The notes beneath the pieces were generated by a model that was not told the DNA's origin, ran no database searches, and saw nothing but the letters and a program-made list of their open reading frames with translations. From contig WBMV01009196.1 in NCBI GenBank assembly GCA_013396655.1, positions 1 through 64,000 of the forward strand: a DNA stretch of 64,000 nucleotides, given 5' to 3'. The position numbers were made by a program, and so were the translations under genes. Source of the stretch: Campylorhamphus procurvoides. Lineage: Eukaryota; Chordata; Aves; Passeriformes; Dendrocolaptidae. Below, piece by piece: positions 1-11,891 of this stretch (its first letter is position 1; each line of letters begins with the position of its first letter).

Positions 1-1329
1 AAGGAAACAAGTTTGTTCTGAAGTGCTGAGACTGACAGGAGTCTGAGATCGGAGGAACTTAGTCTCTACCTTGATCAAACCATGATGATTACTGCTCAGG
101 AAATTATGGGAATCTACCACTCTCCCTACTGGCACTTCGGTGATTAATGAAAGTACAGACACAGCAGCAGTCTGTACTGAAGCCCAAACTTCCCTTGAAA
201 TAAGACCACTTACACTCAGAGGAGAGTGTTAAAATGTATACACTAGTCTGTGTCCTGGGTAGACATAATACATAAAATGAAGTAGTGATGAGTCACCTAA
301 GAAAATGCAGCCTGAAACCCACAGCCTGTTCAAATCTAGTTAATACAGTGAGGTAAGCAAGTAGGTTATAGCCTCTCCTTATATGTATATATATTATATA
401 ATTCATATAATAAAAGAGGTTACAGACTATGAAAAGGTGGACTGGTTTTAGCATGTGAAAATCAGACCAAAAGAGAGAATTCAGTGGAAAATAATAAGCA
501 TCTCTCTTGGTTAAAAGTGTCATTTTCTTATTAATCTCTGCTATCAGGCAGCATATTATGAATGTTTGCCGTTGTGTACAGTTACTCTCTACAACACCAT
601 TTAGGTATATAATGCATTGGCCTCAGGTACATCATATATTCTAATATATATCTATACTTGTAGATTTATAAGCTTCTAAATTTAGCAGACAGTCGTTGTA
701 CCTTTGGTCACCACAAAAAAAATGCAAGCGGTTTAATGCCAGATGCTAAAGGATGGGGACATTCCTACTGAAAAAACAGTTTCTCCTCATGAAACCAGAA
801 TGGCAATCCTTCAGTGCTGTTTTGCTTGCAAGTATTTTCCTATATAGGTTATAGATTTTAAGGGGGTTCTATTTTTTGCTGTGAGTGTATAATACCTACC
901 TCAATAGAATCAACATCTTAGACTGAATAGTTAACATGTAATGAAATGTTACAGTATTATTCTGTAAAATTAATATTAAACCAAATTTATTTACAGAATC
1001 TGTTTCTGCTTAGAGACCTTACCAATAACTGCATTAAGGATAATGTGGCTCTGTTAGTGTGCATTTTTATTTAGTTCAATGTTTATACATATGTATCTCA
1101 TGAGATAAATTTTGGACAACTGTTGTTGTACCCTCCCTTTCCTGTACATCAGTTCAACTTTTACTGAAGCACAAGACAAAGCTTTCCCTGGTCTCTCAAG
1201 ACCTTTTGGAAATTACTATATTGAATTAAAATTCTAAAGCAAAGATATATATGTAAGGAAGGGGTCTTGAGTTATACGTTTTGAGCACCACTGGTATTAA
1301 TGCAGGATAAAGATAGACTGCACCTTTCA
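1..1329. other. No gene recognised
   Basis: AT-rich single-copy-looking DNA. Only short TA-rich tracts (near 383-412 and 634-655) stand out. Confidence 0.5.
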
Positions 1330-2545
1330 GATTATCTGTTCGAACCTCAAGCTTCCACAGGGAAGAAGGTTTTCCACAACTTTGCTATTGCATAATGTTA
1401 GACCATACTTGTAGTCAGAAATCCTTTCCTAAAACTAAAGCAATATCCTCTTTCTTACAAACTATTTTTCTCCTGCCTCAGGCTGACACAAAGAACAACT
1501 GATTTCTCTTTATTATAACCCTTCCTGTGATGAAAAAACAAACTAAATCCTAACCGTCCAAACTTTTCCTTGCCTGTTTTCTATGTAAAGCCTGTGCTGC
1601 CTTCCCATACAATTTCCATATTGCCTAAGATTGTTCGTAAAGTCTATCTTTCTTAAAAGATGTTTAAACAACCCTGCTGGGCCCTTGCCACTGCTCTTGA
1701 AAGAGGACTAATGCTGGACTGATACTGCCTGTGATCCCCCTTGACCCCAGGCTCCTTTCCTGTTGTCTGGATAGTCTCCATTTTCTGTTTCTGAATTAGA
1801 TTTCTTTTCCTGAAGCATAGTCCTTTGCTGAAATGCTGCTTGATTTTTGAATCATGTCTCTCATGTTTTTTACTGTGTTAAGTCCAATAGTATTCTGAGT
1901 TCCCTTTTATGTGTTCTTCCAGGGCTCCCAGTATAGCAGCAAACCATTGACTTACACCTTGAGGTTATTTTTCTAGGTGTTGACTTTGCTCAACACCTAT
2001 TTTCCTAGTTCTCATTTCTCTGGCTGTGTTTATGAGAACACTGCACAGGACAGTATCAAAAATATTACTGATCTATTACAGTTCATGACTTCCACTGAAC
2101 TACTAGGCTTGGTATACTGTCAGAAGAGAAGGTAACATTGAATTGACATGATTTGTGCTTGCGAAGCTGATTTTGTGTATTTCTTACTATTTTATCAACC
2201 TAAACCCACACTTGTTGAAGTGTATTTTCAGATTAGTTGGCTGCTTTATCTGTAATTTTCCTAGTCCTTATTTCAGTGTTGTGGTTTCACACAACGCCAA
2301 TGTCTCTTTGTCCTTCTGCAAGTCTCTCTTTTTTTGTTTTTACACTCCTCAACAGTTTTTCTCTCTCCTCTCTATTTTTTCCCCCAGATCTTTTGCAAAA
2401 CCATATCTAAAACAATTATGGTATTTATCTTTCCCTAGTTGTCCAGATTATCCTATTTCTTTTTGTTGCCAAAAGCTCTCACTAATGACTCAGAAATTGG
2501 TCAGCTAATTTCCTAAAGCTGTGTGAAATCCTTTGACTACTATTT
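1330..2545 (-). mobile_element. Ancient CR1 LINE relic, inverted
   Basis: On the plus strand the text follows the reverse complement of an old CR1 ORF2 and 3' region. The clearest part is about 2025-2190: TTTATGAGAACACTGC, then GACAGTATCAAAAATATTAC, TTGACATGATTTGTGCTTGC, AAGCTGATTTTGTGTATTTC. This matches the order I know from turtle- and crocodile-type CR1 copies (the stretch after 'asparagine... GACAGTATCAAAAGCCTTACT'). A later match is TCACTAATGACTCAGAAAT at about 2479-2497. Heavily diverged, with no intact frame. The edges are approximate, and the left third is weaker. Confidence 0.55.
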
Positions 2546-3759
2546 TTTAAAATTATTCTTTTAAATTACCACTCCCCGCCCCCCCCACACACACCTTGGC
2601 ATGTAGTAGAGTTTTCCACGTTTAACATTCTTGGTAGAAACAAGTGCTAGATGTCCCAGTGCTTACATTGGCTACAACAATTTTAGGGAAATTCCCTCCC
2701 AGAGCTCTCCCATGTGGCTAGCAATACAGAGACTATAAATATAGCCAAACCACAAGCATTTTTACCACTTTAGCTGATTTATGCAACATGATGGTGAAAA
2801 TGTCATCAGGCAATTCCTGCACTACCATTCATGTCTATCGTAGAGGAAAAGTTGGAGAAGTTTTTAAACCTGTGGTTTGCAGGTAAGTGCCTCTGATAGA
2901 TTTGGCATAGTGGACTAGAAAACACAAAAAATACAACCAATTTTACAAACCAGTGAGGGCACTTTTTTCAATGCAATATGAAAATAAATACAAAAAATCT
3001 CTAATAAATACACATATTTTCTTCTGATATCTGTAGTTTTTAAATACAATATGGATAGAGCAAACTTCTTATTAATACTCTTAGTGATCATGAATTATAA
3101 CTGGAAAATTCAGGGTGTTAAGATACTTTTTTAATAGAAAAGAAAGTCTATGAAGAACCTTAATTTCTGTACTTTAATAAAGCTGACAGCTTTTGATAAA
3201 GAATGAACAGCCCCTGAAAGAAAAATTATATATCTAAATGTAAATATTCTCCCTAAATTAGGCACATTCCCTCCTTTCAAAAAAACCCACACTACTCCCA
3301 AGGTGGGAATTGCTGCCACTGTTCAAAATAGCCACTTAAAGGAGTGAAAAGTATTTTAGTTTCAGTACATAAAAATGGCCTCAAAGTGTCACTAGAGAGC
3401 TATCGATAATATGTTTAAAATTACATTTCAAGGGTTTTGGGCTGCTTGATATTTTCACTCAAGAGCCACTTCTAACTTAATCTTTCTTATTGCTTACAAT
3501 GCCCATCACTATGTGTGGCCATGAAAATGCCCTGGCCACTTGTACACAGATGGCAAGGCTTTCAGTACCACAGTTTGACTTTTATGAAGGCAAAGAGCAT
3601 GAAGTGAGAAAAGAAATTTGCAAATAACAGATCCTTGGCGGGGGGAGGGGGGGGAGACAGGAAGTTGGTAATTTATTCCCTCTCCCTTCACAGTCTTGAC
3701 CAAGACAAATAGAAATGTGATTCTAACAATGGTAGGAAGTGAAGGACCCTACCTTTTCT
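2546..3759. other. No gene; simple-sequence tracts
   Basis: Holds a C-run passing into (CA)n at 2574-2594 and a G-rich tract at 3637-3654 able to form a quadruplex. Nothing coding was recognised. Confidence 0.5.
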
Positions 3760-3905
3760 GCATTTAGCTTGGAAGCTTTTTTAGAGTAGAGACTATCTCT
3801 TGTATATATTTACACAGTGCCTGGCACAAGCAAGACTCATATTTAATCTTGGCCTTTTGAGCCCACACCACAATATAAATATTTCCTAAGAGTAGTAGTC
3901 TTACA
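3760..3905 (+). repeat. Old amniote interspersed-repeat tail
   Basis: The order of words (agctTGGAAGCTTTTTTAGAG, AGACTATCTC, ACAGTGCCTGGCACAA, ATCTTGGCC, ACAATATAAATATTTCCTAA) follows a tail common in reptile genomes: 'agattgtaagctctttggggcagggactgtct...acagtgcctagcacaatggggccc...atcttggttggggc...'. The family name is not certain to me. Confidence 0.5.
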
Positions 3906-6900
3906 GAAATGAACCTTTGTTTACGCTGCTGTTTAGAAACAGTCCCAGCCATGCTCCTCCTTCGAGATTCCTTCCCAGCTGTCCACGTCACTGTCATCTG
4001 CAATTCAATTGCCTTTAATGCAGCAGATTCACGTGAAAGGAAACCTGCAGGTATGGAAAATTTTAAAATGTTCAGTTTCGCTTGCAAATGGTGCATTTCT
4101 GACAGGTATGTTGCTTCACTCAAATGCTGCTGGGATATTCAGCTCCCTTTTATAGCCTTAGTTGAACTTCTGTGGCTTTCCTGAAGAGTTATGCTACAAG
4201 TGTCCTCATTCTATTTTTGTCACAAAAGATAAAGAGTGTATTATTTCTCCTAAAATCCTCAGGAACAACTTAGCACTTCTGTCTTCTGCATCTTTATGTG
4301 ACAGCCAAGCAGAATGTTTCTCTTGACAATTGCTTCTTGCAGTTAAACCTGGTACACCTTCCATGACGCATTTAGGAGTGGGAAACTTCAGAAGTACTGT
4401 TTTGTTTCTACTTCTATATATCCACAGATTATTAAACTAATGACTATCATAACATGTATGCAATAACAACAACATGCAAATCAAGGCCCTAAAGCCTCTT
4501 TAGAATAGATTAGATTAGATTTGCACTGGGATTTAAACAGAGAACAGTTGGCTTTGAATCTCTCTGTTTATTAAAGTTGACGGTCCCATTCTAACATCAC
4601 TTGAAAGATTTTCTCCTTCTTTCTCCCCTTTGGCCAAATTTATAATAACATCAGAAGCTTCATGATCTTGAAATGACAATTTTCTGTACAGGCAACACAA
4701 AAGCAAAAAATTCACCAGATAACACCGCTTTCAGTAGACATCACTGGTGACCAAAAGGTATTGCTTTTACATTGAAAACAGCAATTTTTTCTGATGACTT
4801 TTCCAGATGAGCTTTGGAATATATTTCAGCATCATCACTTCAATGTATAAGCTTGTTAAGTATTGGACACACTCCATGTGATGGAGGCAGAGGAAAAACC
4901 AGGACTGGTGAACTTCCAGGTTATAAACTCTCACATATATAATAATGAGGCTAAGTTTCCAGTGGCATTTCATTTTTGTCATTCACAGCAACACGTGAAA
5001 GTGGCCCTGTCCATTTTGCCAGTATGGTCCTATGGGTCTTCAGTCTCTTAATTCATGTAAACAAGCCATTTTCTTGTCCTTTTATTGCAAACCATTTCAT
5101 GTGTATTCCAGGTGGATGTTGCATGGAAGAATCAAATGTATTTCTCTTATCTTTAGCAATGTTTACAGGGCAATTTTATAAGCACATTGCATGGCTTAAC
5201 TTCCCTCTCATAGATCTTGTTGACAATAGAATGAGGCCAAAATGACTCCTTCCTAAAATTTGTTATCTAATTTCGTATACATTTGACATTTTTCATCCAT
5301 GTAAACATTAACTCATAAAGTTGTTAAACATCAGAATAAAATATTACAACAGTTTTCAAATATACGTGTACAAAAACATCCAGGAAAAAGGATTCAGAGA
5401 AATTTTGGAATTATTCTCACTCCACTGTTTTAAATTATCTTCCTGGACATTTATTAGAAAGCAAAAACATACAGAGGATATGCAAAAATAGTACTGGGGG
5501 GGGGAAAAGAAAAAAATAGTCATGCTCCTTCCTGTATTCTGAGTATCAGTCCATGATTTCTGCCATTTTGATTGATTACCAAGATGGAAAATATTTGCTG
5601 CCCAGTCTCCTCAGAGGTGTAATATCTGGTAAGTTTACTTTAACAGGCTCCTGTACTGCAGTGTGAGACTTGTGAGTGGCCTAATGATTCATTCCTGAAA
5701 AATGTTACCTTCTTCAGTTTTGGACTTGGTTTCATTGGTGGTTTTGGGAAGGAGCACATCTCTGCACTCCAGTGGAAAAAGTGTCTCTCATAATTAAATT
5801 ACATTTTCTTTTAAAGACAGAAAAGGGGTACTTTACATCTATGACAGCATTGCTCCAAAGGGCTAGAAAAAAAGCAGCTTTACTCCTTTAGTTCCTGAAT
5901 TTTGGTGTTTGGTTTCTTTTTTCTGTTCCTCTCCTTTTGTAAAGGCCTGCCTACACAGGTCTTAATTTACTGGTTCAAAATGGCTCTTTTCCAGTGATGG
6001 GTGGGTTTTGATTCCTTTGAACAGAAGGTGAGCCTTGTAAGCATGGCTTTTGTGCCATCAAATTAATTTGATATATTCAGGTCTACATATCAAGTTTCAT
6101 AGAGATAACTACTCCAGTATAGGCTAGCAAGTAATTTCTTGCAGCTATTAGAACTACTCAGCAAGAACAACTTACCAATAGATCCACAGGTATTTTATTT
6201 TCTCTCTCTTTTTTAGAAACAAAGGTGTGAACTTCAGGACATAAAGGTTAGTTTGGACTGTACCTAAAAATAAATCTCTAGTCAGTATGGTCTTTGAGAA
6301 GAGCAACTATCAAACACTTTATTATCAACAGTTTCAACTGTGGTGCTGGAAAAGACCTCAGGAGCTAGCATTGCTTGACTCAAACCATTCTCTCTTCAGC
6401 ACTCTTCTAGTGTGGTTTATCATATACATGGCCACAAGAACTATCGTAAGAATCCTAACTCCTGGAATATTTACCTGCTTGGTGATAAAAATGCATACAC
6501 CACCAGTAATGTTTCCCTATACTTGCTGTTGTAAAATCAGAATTCTGTTGGGTGCAAAAAAAACCAAAACCAACCAACCAACCAAAAAATAAAAAGCCCT
6601 CCCCCCGCTTTAATCGAAAAATGCCCTTGCTATTTTAACTAAATTTATCATATCGTTGAGTACTGACATTCCATATATCTTGTTTGGGACTTTCTAACTG
6701 CAAATATCAATGTCCCATTTCACCTAGTATCTTAGTCCTGTTCCTGTCCTGGATAAACATGCCTTCCTACAGCAAAGACTAAGGGCAAAGATGTATAAAT
6801 AATACTTGTATCCCTCCCCAAGGCTTCAAAACATTCTAAAAAATATTAACTGAAGTTTTATGTCACCTCCATCAGATAACATTATTGAAATCCTTAAAAA

Positions 6901-7299
6901 GGGGCATTCTGAATCCAAGTCTCTCAGTTTCATAAAGTGTACTCAACAATACCAGCCGAATATACATACAAACATATATTCCTAACCCTGTATGTTTATC
7001 ACAGGGCAATACTTTGGTCGGTCATTAGTTTATGCATAATTGCCATTTCGATCCCATTGCTAGCCGTCCTCTATCTTCTCAGTAGGCAATGTTACCACTT
7101 CAGAACAATTTCAACAGTTGTCTCAGTAAGTGTATCATGAAATACACTGCTACGTCTTGCCTTTCCCAATCCTCTAACAAGCAACAGGCCTTAGAAGCTC
7201 AACACCATACTGGCTTTTGGTTAAATACCTTCAGTTGCCTTCTCCTTCATCACAGCAAGACCTCTTACATTCCTTTATTTGAGTAACAGGAGCCTGCCT
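3906..7299. other. No gene recognised
   Basis: Non-coding. Small tracts: a G-run at about 5496-5504, (ACCA)n at about 6564-6588, and a C-run at 6599-6606. The open frames are short and show no family resemblance. Confidence 0.5.
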
Positions 7300-10200
7300 G
7301 GCAGGCCTGCTTGCCTCTGCCCTGCTGGACTCACTGCAACGCCACAGTTTCCACTCATTGTCAGTTATCTGAAGACCTCCTATTTGTAAAGAGAAGAAAT
7401 TAACCCCACTGTCTACAGTATGTTATAAACAATACATCATTTTTCACTTGCTGCTTACTTCAGGAAGAAAAGTACCTGCTTTATTCTATCTCAGTGACCT
7501 GAGCATGGTGAAAAAAAGCGCGACATGTCACAAGCTAGAATCAGGATGTTTTCAACTAAGCTACATCATTGTGGAAAACACATTTTACCTGTCTCTTAAA
7601 ACAAATGAACACTGAAACAAGTCCAGTATCACCAATGATGACCTTTTACTACTCTTTCACTATACAAATAGCACAAAGACCAAATTCACAGAACTGATTT
7701 TGCAGGAAACCATTACCCAGCATTACACCTTCAGACTAGAATGTGTATTATTCTAGATTTTTTTTTAAAAAAAGACAGTATGAAAGCACTTGGAGCTTAG
7801 AAAAACCCAACTAAAACAGATGAAAACCTTTGATCTGAATTATGTGTAAGTGAAGTTCAAGAGTTAACTGTTTCAAACAGTATCATGTAACAAAAAACAT
7901 ATTTAAAACACAGACAACATCATAATAAAGGAGTAAAAGACTTGCATATGCATCTAATACAACTAACAGGAGTTTTTAGGTACGTCAGAAGTTGATACGT
8001 GAAGACTTGATTTGTATCCAGGGGTTGTGTACACAAGCGGGAAGGTGATGGCACTCCCGCAGAAGCCGAAGACTGGGCTCCACTTTCCTCACCCAGCTCA
8101 TCTTTCCCTTTTCTTGCCTTGCTTCCTTGCCCAAAGGCAAAGTCTCTATATTAATATATAACATATATATATATCTCCAGATACAAAACTGGAGTACTTG
8201 AAGTCAGACATTGTGCTTTGGAGTCTGAAATGAAGTTTAGATATTACTAAGATAGGCATGAAATTTTAAAGGGCTTTTGTACAACCAAGTTATATTGTTA
8301 AACAAGGAAGACTGTTGGCTTGGTTTAAGTAAATAAACATAAAAGAAGCAAATCTCTAAACCCCCCAGTCAGGCAAATCAGATTCCGGTCTAAGTTTTAC
8401 CTAAAAATATGACATTGTTTCAGCACAACAGAAGTTATCTTGTTCATAGCAGTGATAACATTCTGCTTAAAAAGAATCACAGCAACTCACAATACAGGAA
8501 AATCAGTTTGAAATCACACATTTTAAACTCACATACATTCCAAGAGAATTTGTTGAAATTACAATACTTATTATAATTAGCATTTTCGAGGCAACCGATG
8601 CAATAAAGTACAAATCTTTCTCAGTAAGAATATGAACCACCTGACCATTCACTAACGCCCAGCCTCTTAATTTTCCTTGTACATAAATAAGGATGTTCCA
8701 CAATTGCACAGAAGTGACTACTCGGTCCCTTGGGGACTGAGGAAGGATGTTCTTGCACAATTCTTTGACAGGAGGAAGCATTTCACAACTCCTCAATTTC
8801 CACTATTCCAAGCCCTGACTCCCATCTTCTTACACCATACAGTAGAAAACTGGTATCATCAAATCTCACTGAACTGCTGGGACCAGAAGAGCAGACTCAA
8901 CTGGTATTCTTAAGATCTACTTTTGAAACTCTACTAGTATTAGGACTTGGAAAGATAATTCAAGTCGAGCCAAGCCATGGAATGACAAAGCCCCAAGCCA
9001 GAAGCCTGGCTTCCCATGGCAGAAGCAATTCTGCACACCCAGGAATAGGAAGCACTTCAGAAAACACCAGCTGGGCGAGGAAAGAACATGAAAGTTTGGG
9101 AGGTTAAGAAAAACTTGAAAAGAACTTTACTAGCAATTATTTTCTTCATATGTACACACACAGTTTGAAAAAAAAAAGAAATTCAGACTTCTCTTTAAGA
9201 ATCCTTGGATTTAAATATATATATATTTATTAAAAAGAGACATTGATTCTATGGCCAAGACACCATGTGTCTCAGAACAGGTTTTTACAGCCATGTTATA
9301 AAAACCCCTTAGCAAAGAAGTTATGCACTAGACTTCAAACACATGTACTCCAAGAATGACACTGGTGTGGAGGATCTTGTTTTACATCCATTTATTTTTG
9401 TCCCTCAGCAATTATAGCATAGTTTCAATACATTTCTAAAGCTATAGAGAAATATCAGGGCAACTAGAGTACATACAAGCCAAAGTTAAAATGGTAGACA
9501 GCTGAATAAAAAAAAACAAAACAAACAAATAAAACCAAAAGAAAAAGGAGTATGCATTCAGCAGGAAATCTATACTTCATTCAGTTTAGGCTTTGTTCTT
9601 CAGGGAACAAGGTGCTAACGTGCCATTTTCTCATAAAATGAATCATAATTGCTTCCAAAGAGTTTCTGCTGAAAATGTAGGTGGAAGCAAATAAGTGTAA
9701 CACTAAACTTTCTCCTATAAACTTAGAAGCAACACTTTCTTGAATCAATTTCCACCCTCCAAACACCACTGCTGCTTTTCTTAGATGAACTCACTGTTTT
9801 ATTAAGGCATAATATGCCCTGAGCAATATGCTGGAAATTAGCCAAAAAGCCTAACAATTAAAAGGCAAGCACCAAGTGATTTTTTTATACACAAATTTGG
9901 AAAACTGTTTTGAAACTCACCTGTACTTGGGAGTAGCACTTGAGGAAAAAAAGAAAATATTGCTTTCAATTACTTTGAACAGAATGGCAGTGTTAATTTC
10001 CCTTTTCTCCTTCCAGGCTAGTTTTCAAGCTAATAGTCTAGGTACCAAAGTAGGACCAGCATACAAAGATGTAAGTGGGACATCTGTTCTAGAGCTTAAT
10101 TTTTAAGCAACTCAACATAAAAATCTCATTGCCCCACCCTAAGCAATCCAAATTTAATCTTATTTTCCTCAAGAGGCAAGACTCTCATACACTGGATGCC

Positions 10201-10469
10201 TCTGGTCTTAAAAGCAAGATGGAGCCTGGACAGGAGAATCATACACTGTACATGCTCAGACTACCTTCCAGTCTCCCTTTTAAAGCCAGAAAAGCCTATA
10301 AACTACCTGGTGCACTGCACAGTCTCTCTCTAAGATGCACAGCATTAGAGTCCAGGATGCAGGAAGGTAGTTTTCAAAGCTAGTGCTAGCAGCACACATG
10401 ACTTTCTCTGTACAAATTTAGGCAATACTGGCTAGTCCCTTTAAGCTACCAGAGTATCCATAAAAGAAA
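7300..10469. other. Downstream flank of MARCKS, possible distal 3' UTR
   Basis: No coding gene seen. Further minus-strand AATAAA hexamers lie at 9798-9803, 9391-9396 and 9226-9231, so longer 3' UTR forms are possible. There are A-rich runs at 9507-9548, a TA-rich stretch at 8146-8177 and an 18-bp perfect AT palindrome at 9212-9229. Confidence 0.4.
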
Positions 10470-10487
10470 GACAACCAAATTATACAT

Positions 10488-10503
10488 TTTATTCACATTT
10501 ATT
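10488..10503 (-). terminator. MARCKS: Paired MARCKS polyadenylation signals
   Basis: Two AATAAA hexamers on the minus strand (10503-10498 and 10493-10488) lie 10 bases apart, just after GCACACTAAAAGCG. A U/GU-rich downstream element follows (minus strand, 10480-10462). Cleavage is expected near 10470. Confidence 0.75.
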
Positions 10504-10949
10504 TTTCGCTTTTAGTGTGCTCACAGAAAATTAGAACACCTTAAGCAGGAGTTTAATAGCAATTTTTGTAAGCAAAGTTACATTCCATCTCTAAGTCAAA
10601 TTGGTCAAAGCTTCTCCAGTATTTACAAAAACATGATAGACAAGATGCTACACAAAAAAAAAAAAACATTGCATCTGAAGAGTTTTCCTTTATTTTCAAA
10701 GACAACTGGAAAAGAAAGCATTGTCTGCTGTAATTAAAAACATACCACAGTATAAACAGTAACCATTCCACTTATCACAGCTTGGTTGAGTTTAAAATTT
10801 GTGTTTAAAAGGTCCAAGATGACTGCAGTTTTACAAAAATGGGCAGGGTGGAAAGAGTTGCAAACTTCATGTGCTTCTGGATATCAAGATTTGTTTTTTT
10901 ATACAATAGTCACAGTTAAAAACACCCTGCTGGTAATACATAATTACAC

Positions 10950-10955
10950 TTTATT
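10950..10955 (-). terminator. MARCKS: Proximal MARCKS polyadenylation signal
   Basis: An AATAAA on the minus strand in the context CCTTAATAAAGTGTAATT, about 0.8 kb after the stop codon. Use of it would give a shorter 3' UTR. Confidence 0.5.
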
Positions 10956-11240
10956 AAGGTCATAAACCAGCAATAAACAATAAAGCCTATACAACTTGTA
11001 TTTCTACTTAATCACTGACTGATACAGCTAACATGAGATAAGTGAAAAGTTCCTATGGTTTAAATGAATTCCTAAGACTATGATCTCTTTATCTGGGTAT
11101 TGATTTTTATTTTTTTTTCCTTTTTCCTTTCCTTCTTAATCAAGACTTGTAGTGTTGTAAACCTTATAGAACATCTGCCTCACAAAATACATCGTAATAA
11201 CTTTCTTTTAAAAAAAAGACTAACCCCTTACATCATTTCT

Positions 11241-11297
11241 GGCGGGGCGCGCTCCCGGCAAGGGCTGCGCACCCCGGGTTCCCCACTGCGGCCCCTG
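11241..11297 (-). other. GC-rich patch in the MARCKS 3' UTR
   Basis: About 47 of 57 bases are G or C and there are 7 CpG. The patch is flanked on both sides by AU-rich UTR with sharp edges. The flanks (TGTCACTTCATTTGAT on one side, TACATCATTTCT on the other) read as normal MARCKS 3' UTR. Confidence 0.8.
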
Positions 11298-11747
11298 TCA
11301 CTTCATTTGATATCCCTTATTGACCCACCCATCTCCTTCATATATGGGCATGTCCATAGACCGATCGGCAAAAGTTTTATAATATGAAGAGAGCTGCAAA
11401 GTATGAAATTAAAAAAAATAAAAAAAAACAAACAAAAATTTTAAAAAACCAAACCCGAACCAACAAAACAAAAAGTTAATACTGATGAAAAAAAAAACCC
11501 AAAAAAACCAAAATATAGAGGGTGGGAGAGGAGGCAGGAGGGGGGCCCCCCTCCGCCCGTTGGAATGGCGGCAACACACAACGATTTGAGATGGGAGCTG
11601 CGGGGGGAGAGAAAAAAAAGAAACGAGACATCTTTTAAATCAATCCCTGGCTGTAGACAAGTTCTCCGAGACCAGTACCTGGCACCACTCCAACAAACAA
11701 ACAGGGGGGAAGAAAAGTCCGTCGGCGAGGGGCGGCGGCGGCGCTGC

Positions 11748-11891
11748 CTACTCCGCCGGCTGGGCGGCGGGTCCCTCCGGACTGCTCTCGGCGGGGGGCT
11801 CCTGCCGCGCCGGCTCCTCCGCGGGGGCCGCCTCCTGATNCTCCGCCGCCGCGGGGGAGGCGTCGCCGTTCACCTTCAAGTGGCCATTCTC
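11748..11891 (-). CDS. MARCKS: MARCKS coding exon 2, collapsed
   Basis: The exon opens after the acceptor TCTTGCAG with GAG AAT GGC (ENG). Seventeen clean codons lead up to the N at 11840, then 29 codons of C-terminal tail and TAG at 11748-11750. The family normally has around 250-300 codons here, including the effector domain, so several hundred bases are missing at the N. Confidence 0.9.
   Translation of the reverse strand, partial: ENGHLKVNGDASPAAAEXQEAAPAEEPARQEPPAESSPEGPAAQPAE

Larger units (their letters stand above)
10470..11747 (-). other. MARCKS: MARCKS 3' UTR
   Basis: It follows the TAG at 11748. It opens with long U-rich tracts (A-runs on the plus strand, 11400-11520), then stretches that, from memory, match the mammalian MARCKS 3' UTR almost base for base (for example around 11300-11380 and 10550-10900). 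MARCKS mRNA stability and translation are known to be controlled through U/CU-rich 3' UTR elements bound by Hu/ELAV-type proteins; the U-rich segment after the stop is a plausible equivalent. A 57-base GC-rich patch at 11241-11297 is out of character. Confidence 0.85.

Noticed and set aside
6937..7140. Hydrophobic frame that could suggest a mitochondrial insertion
   Set aside because: No mitochondrial gene order or recognisable protein block on either strand.
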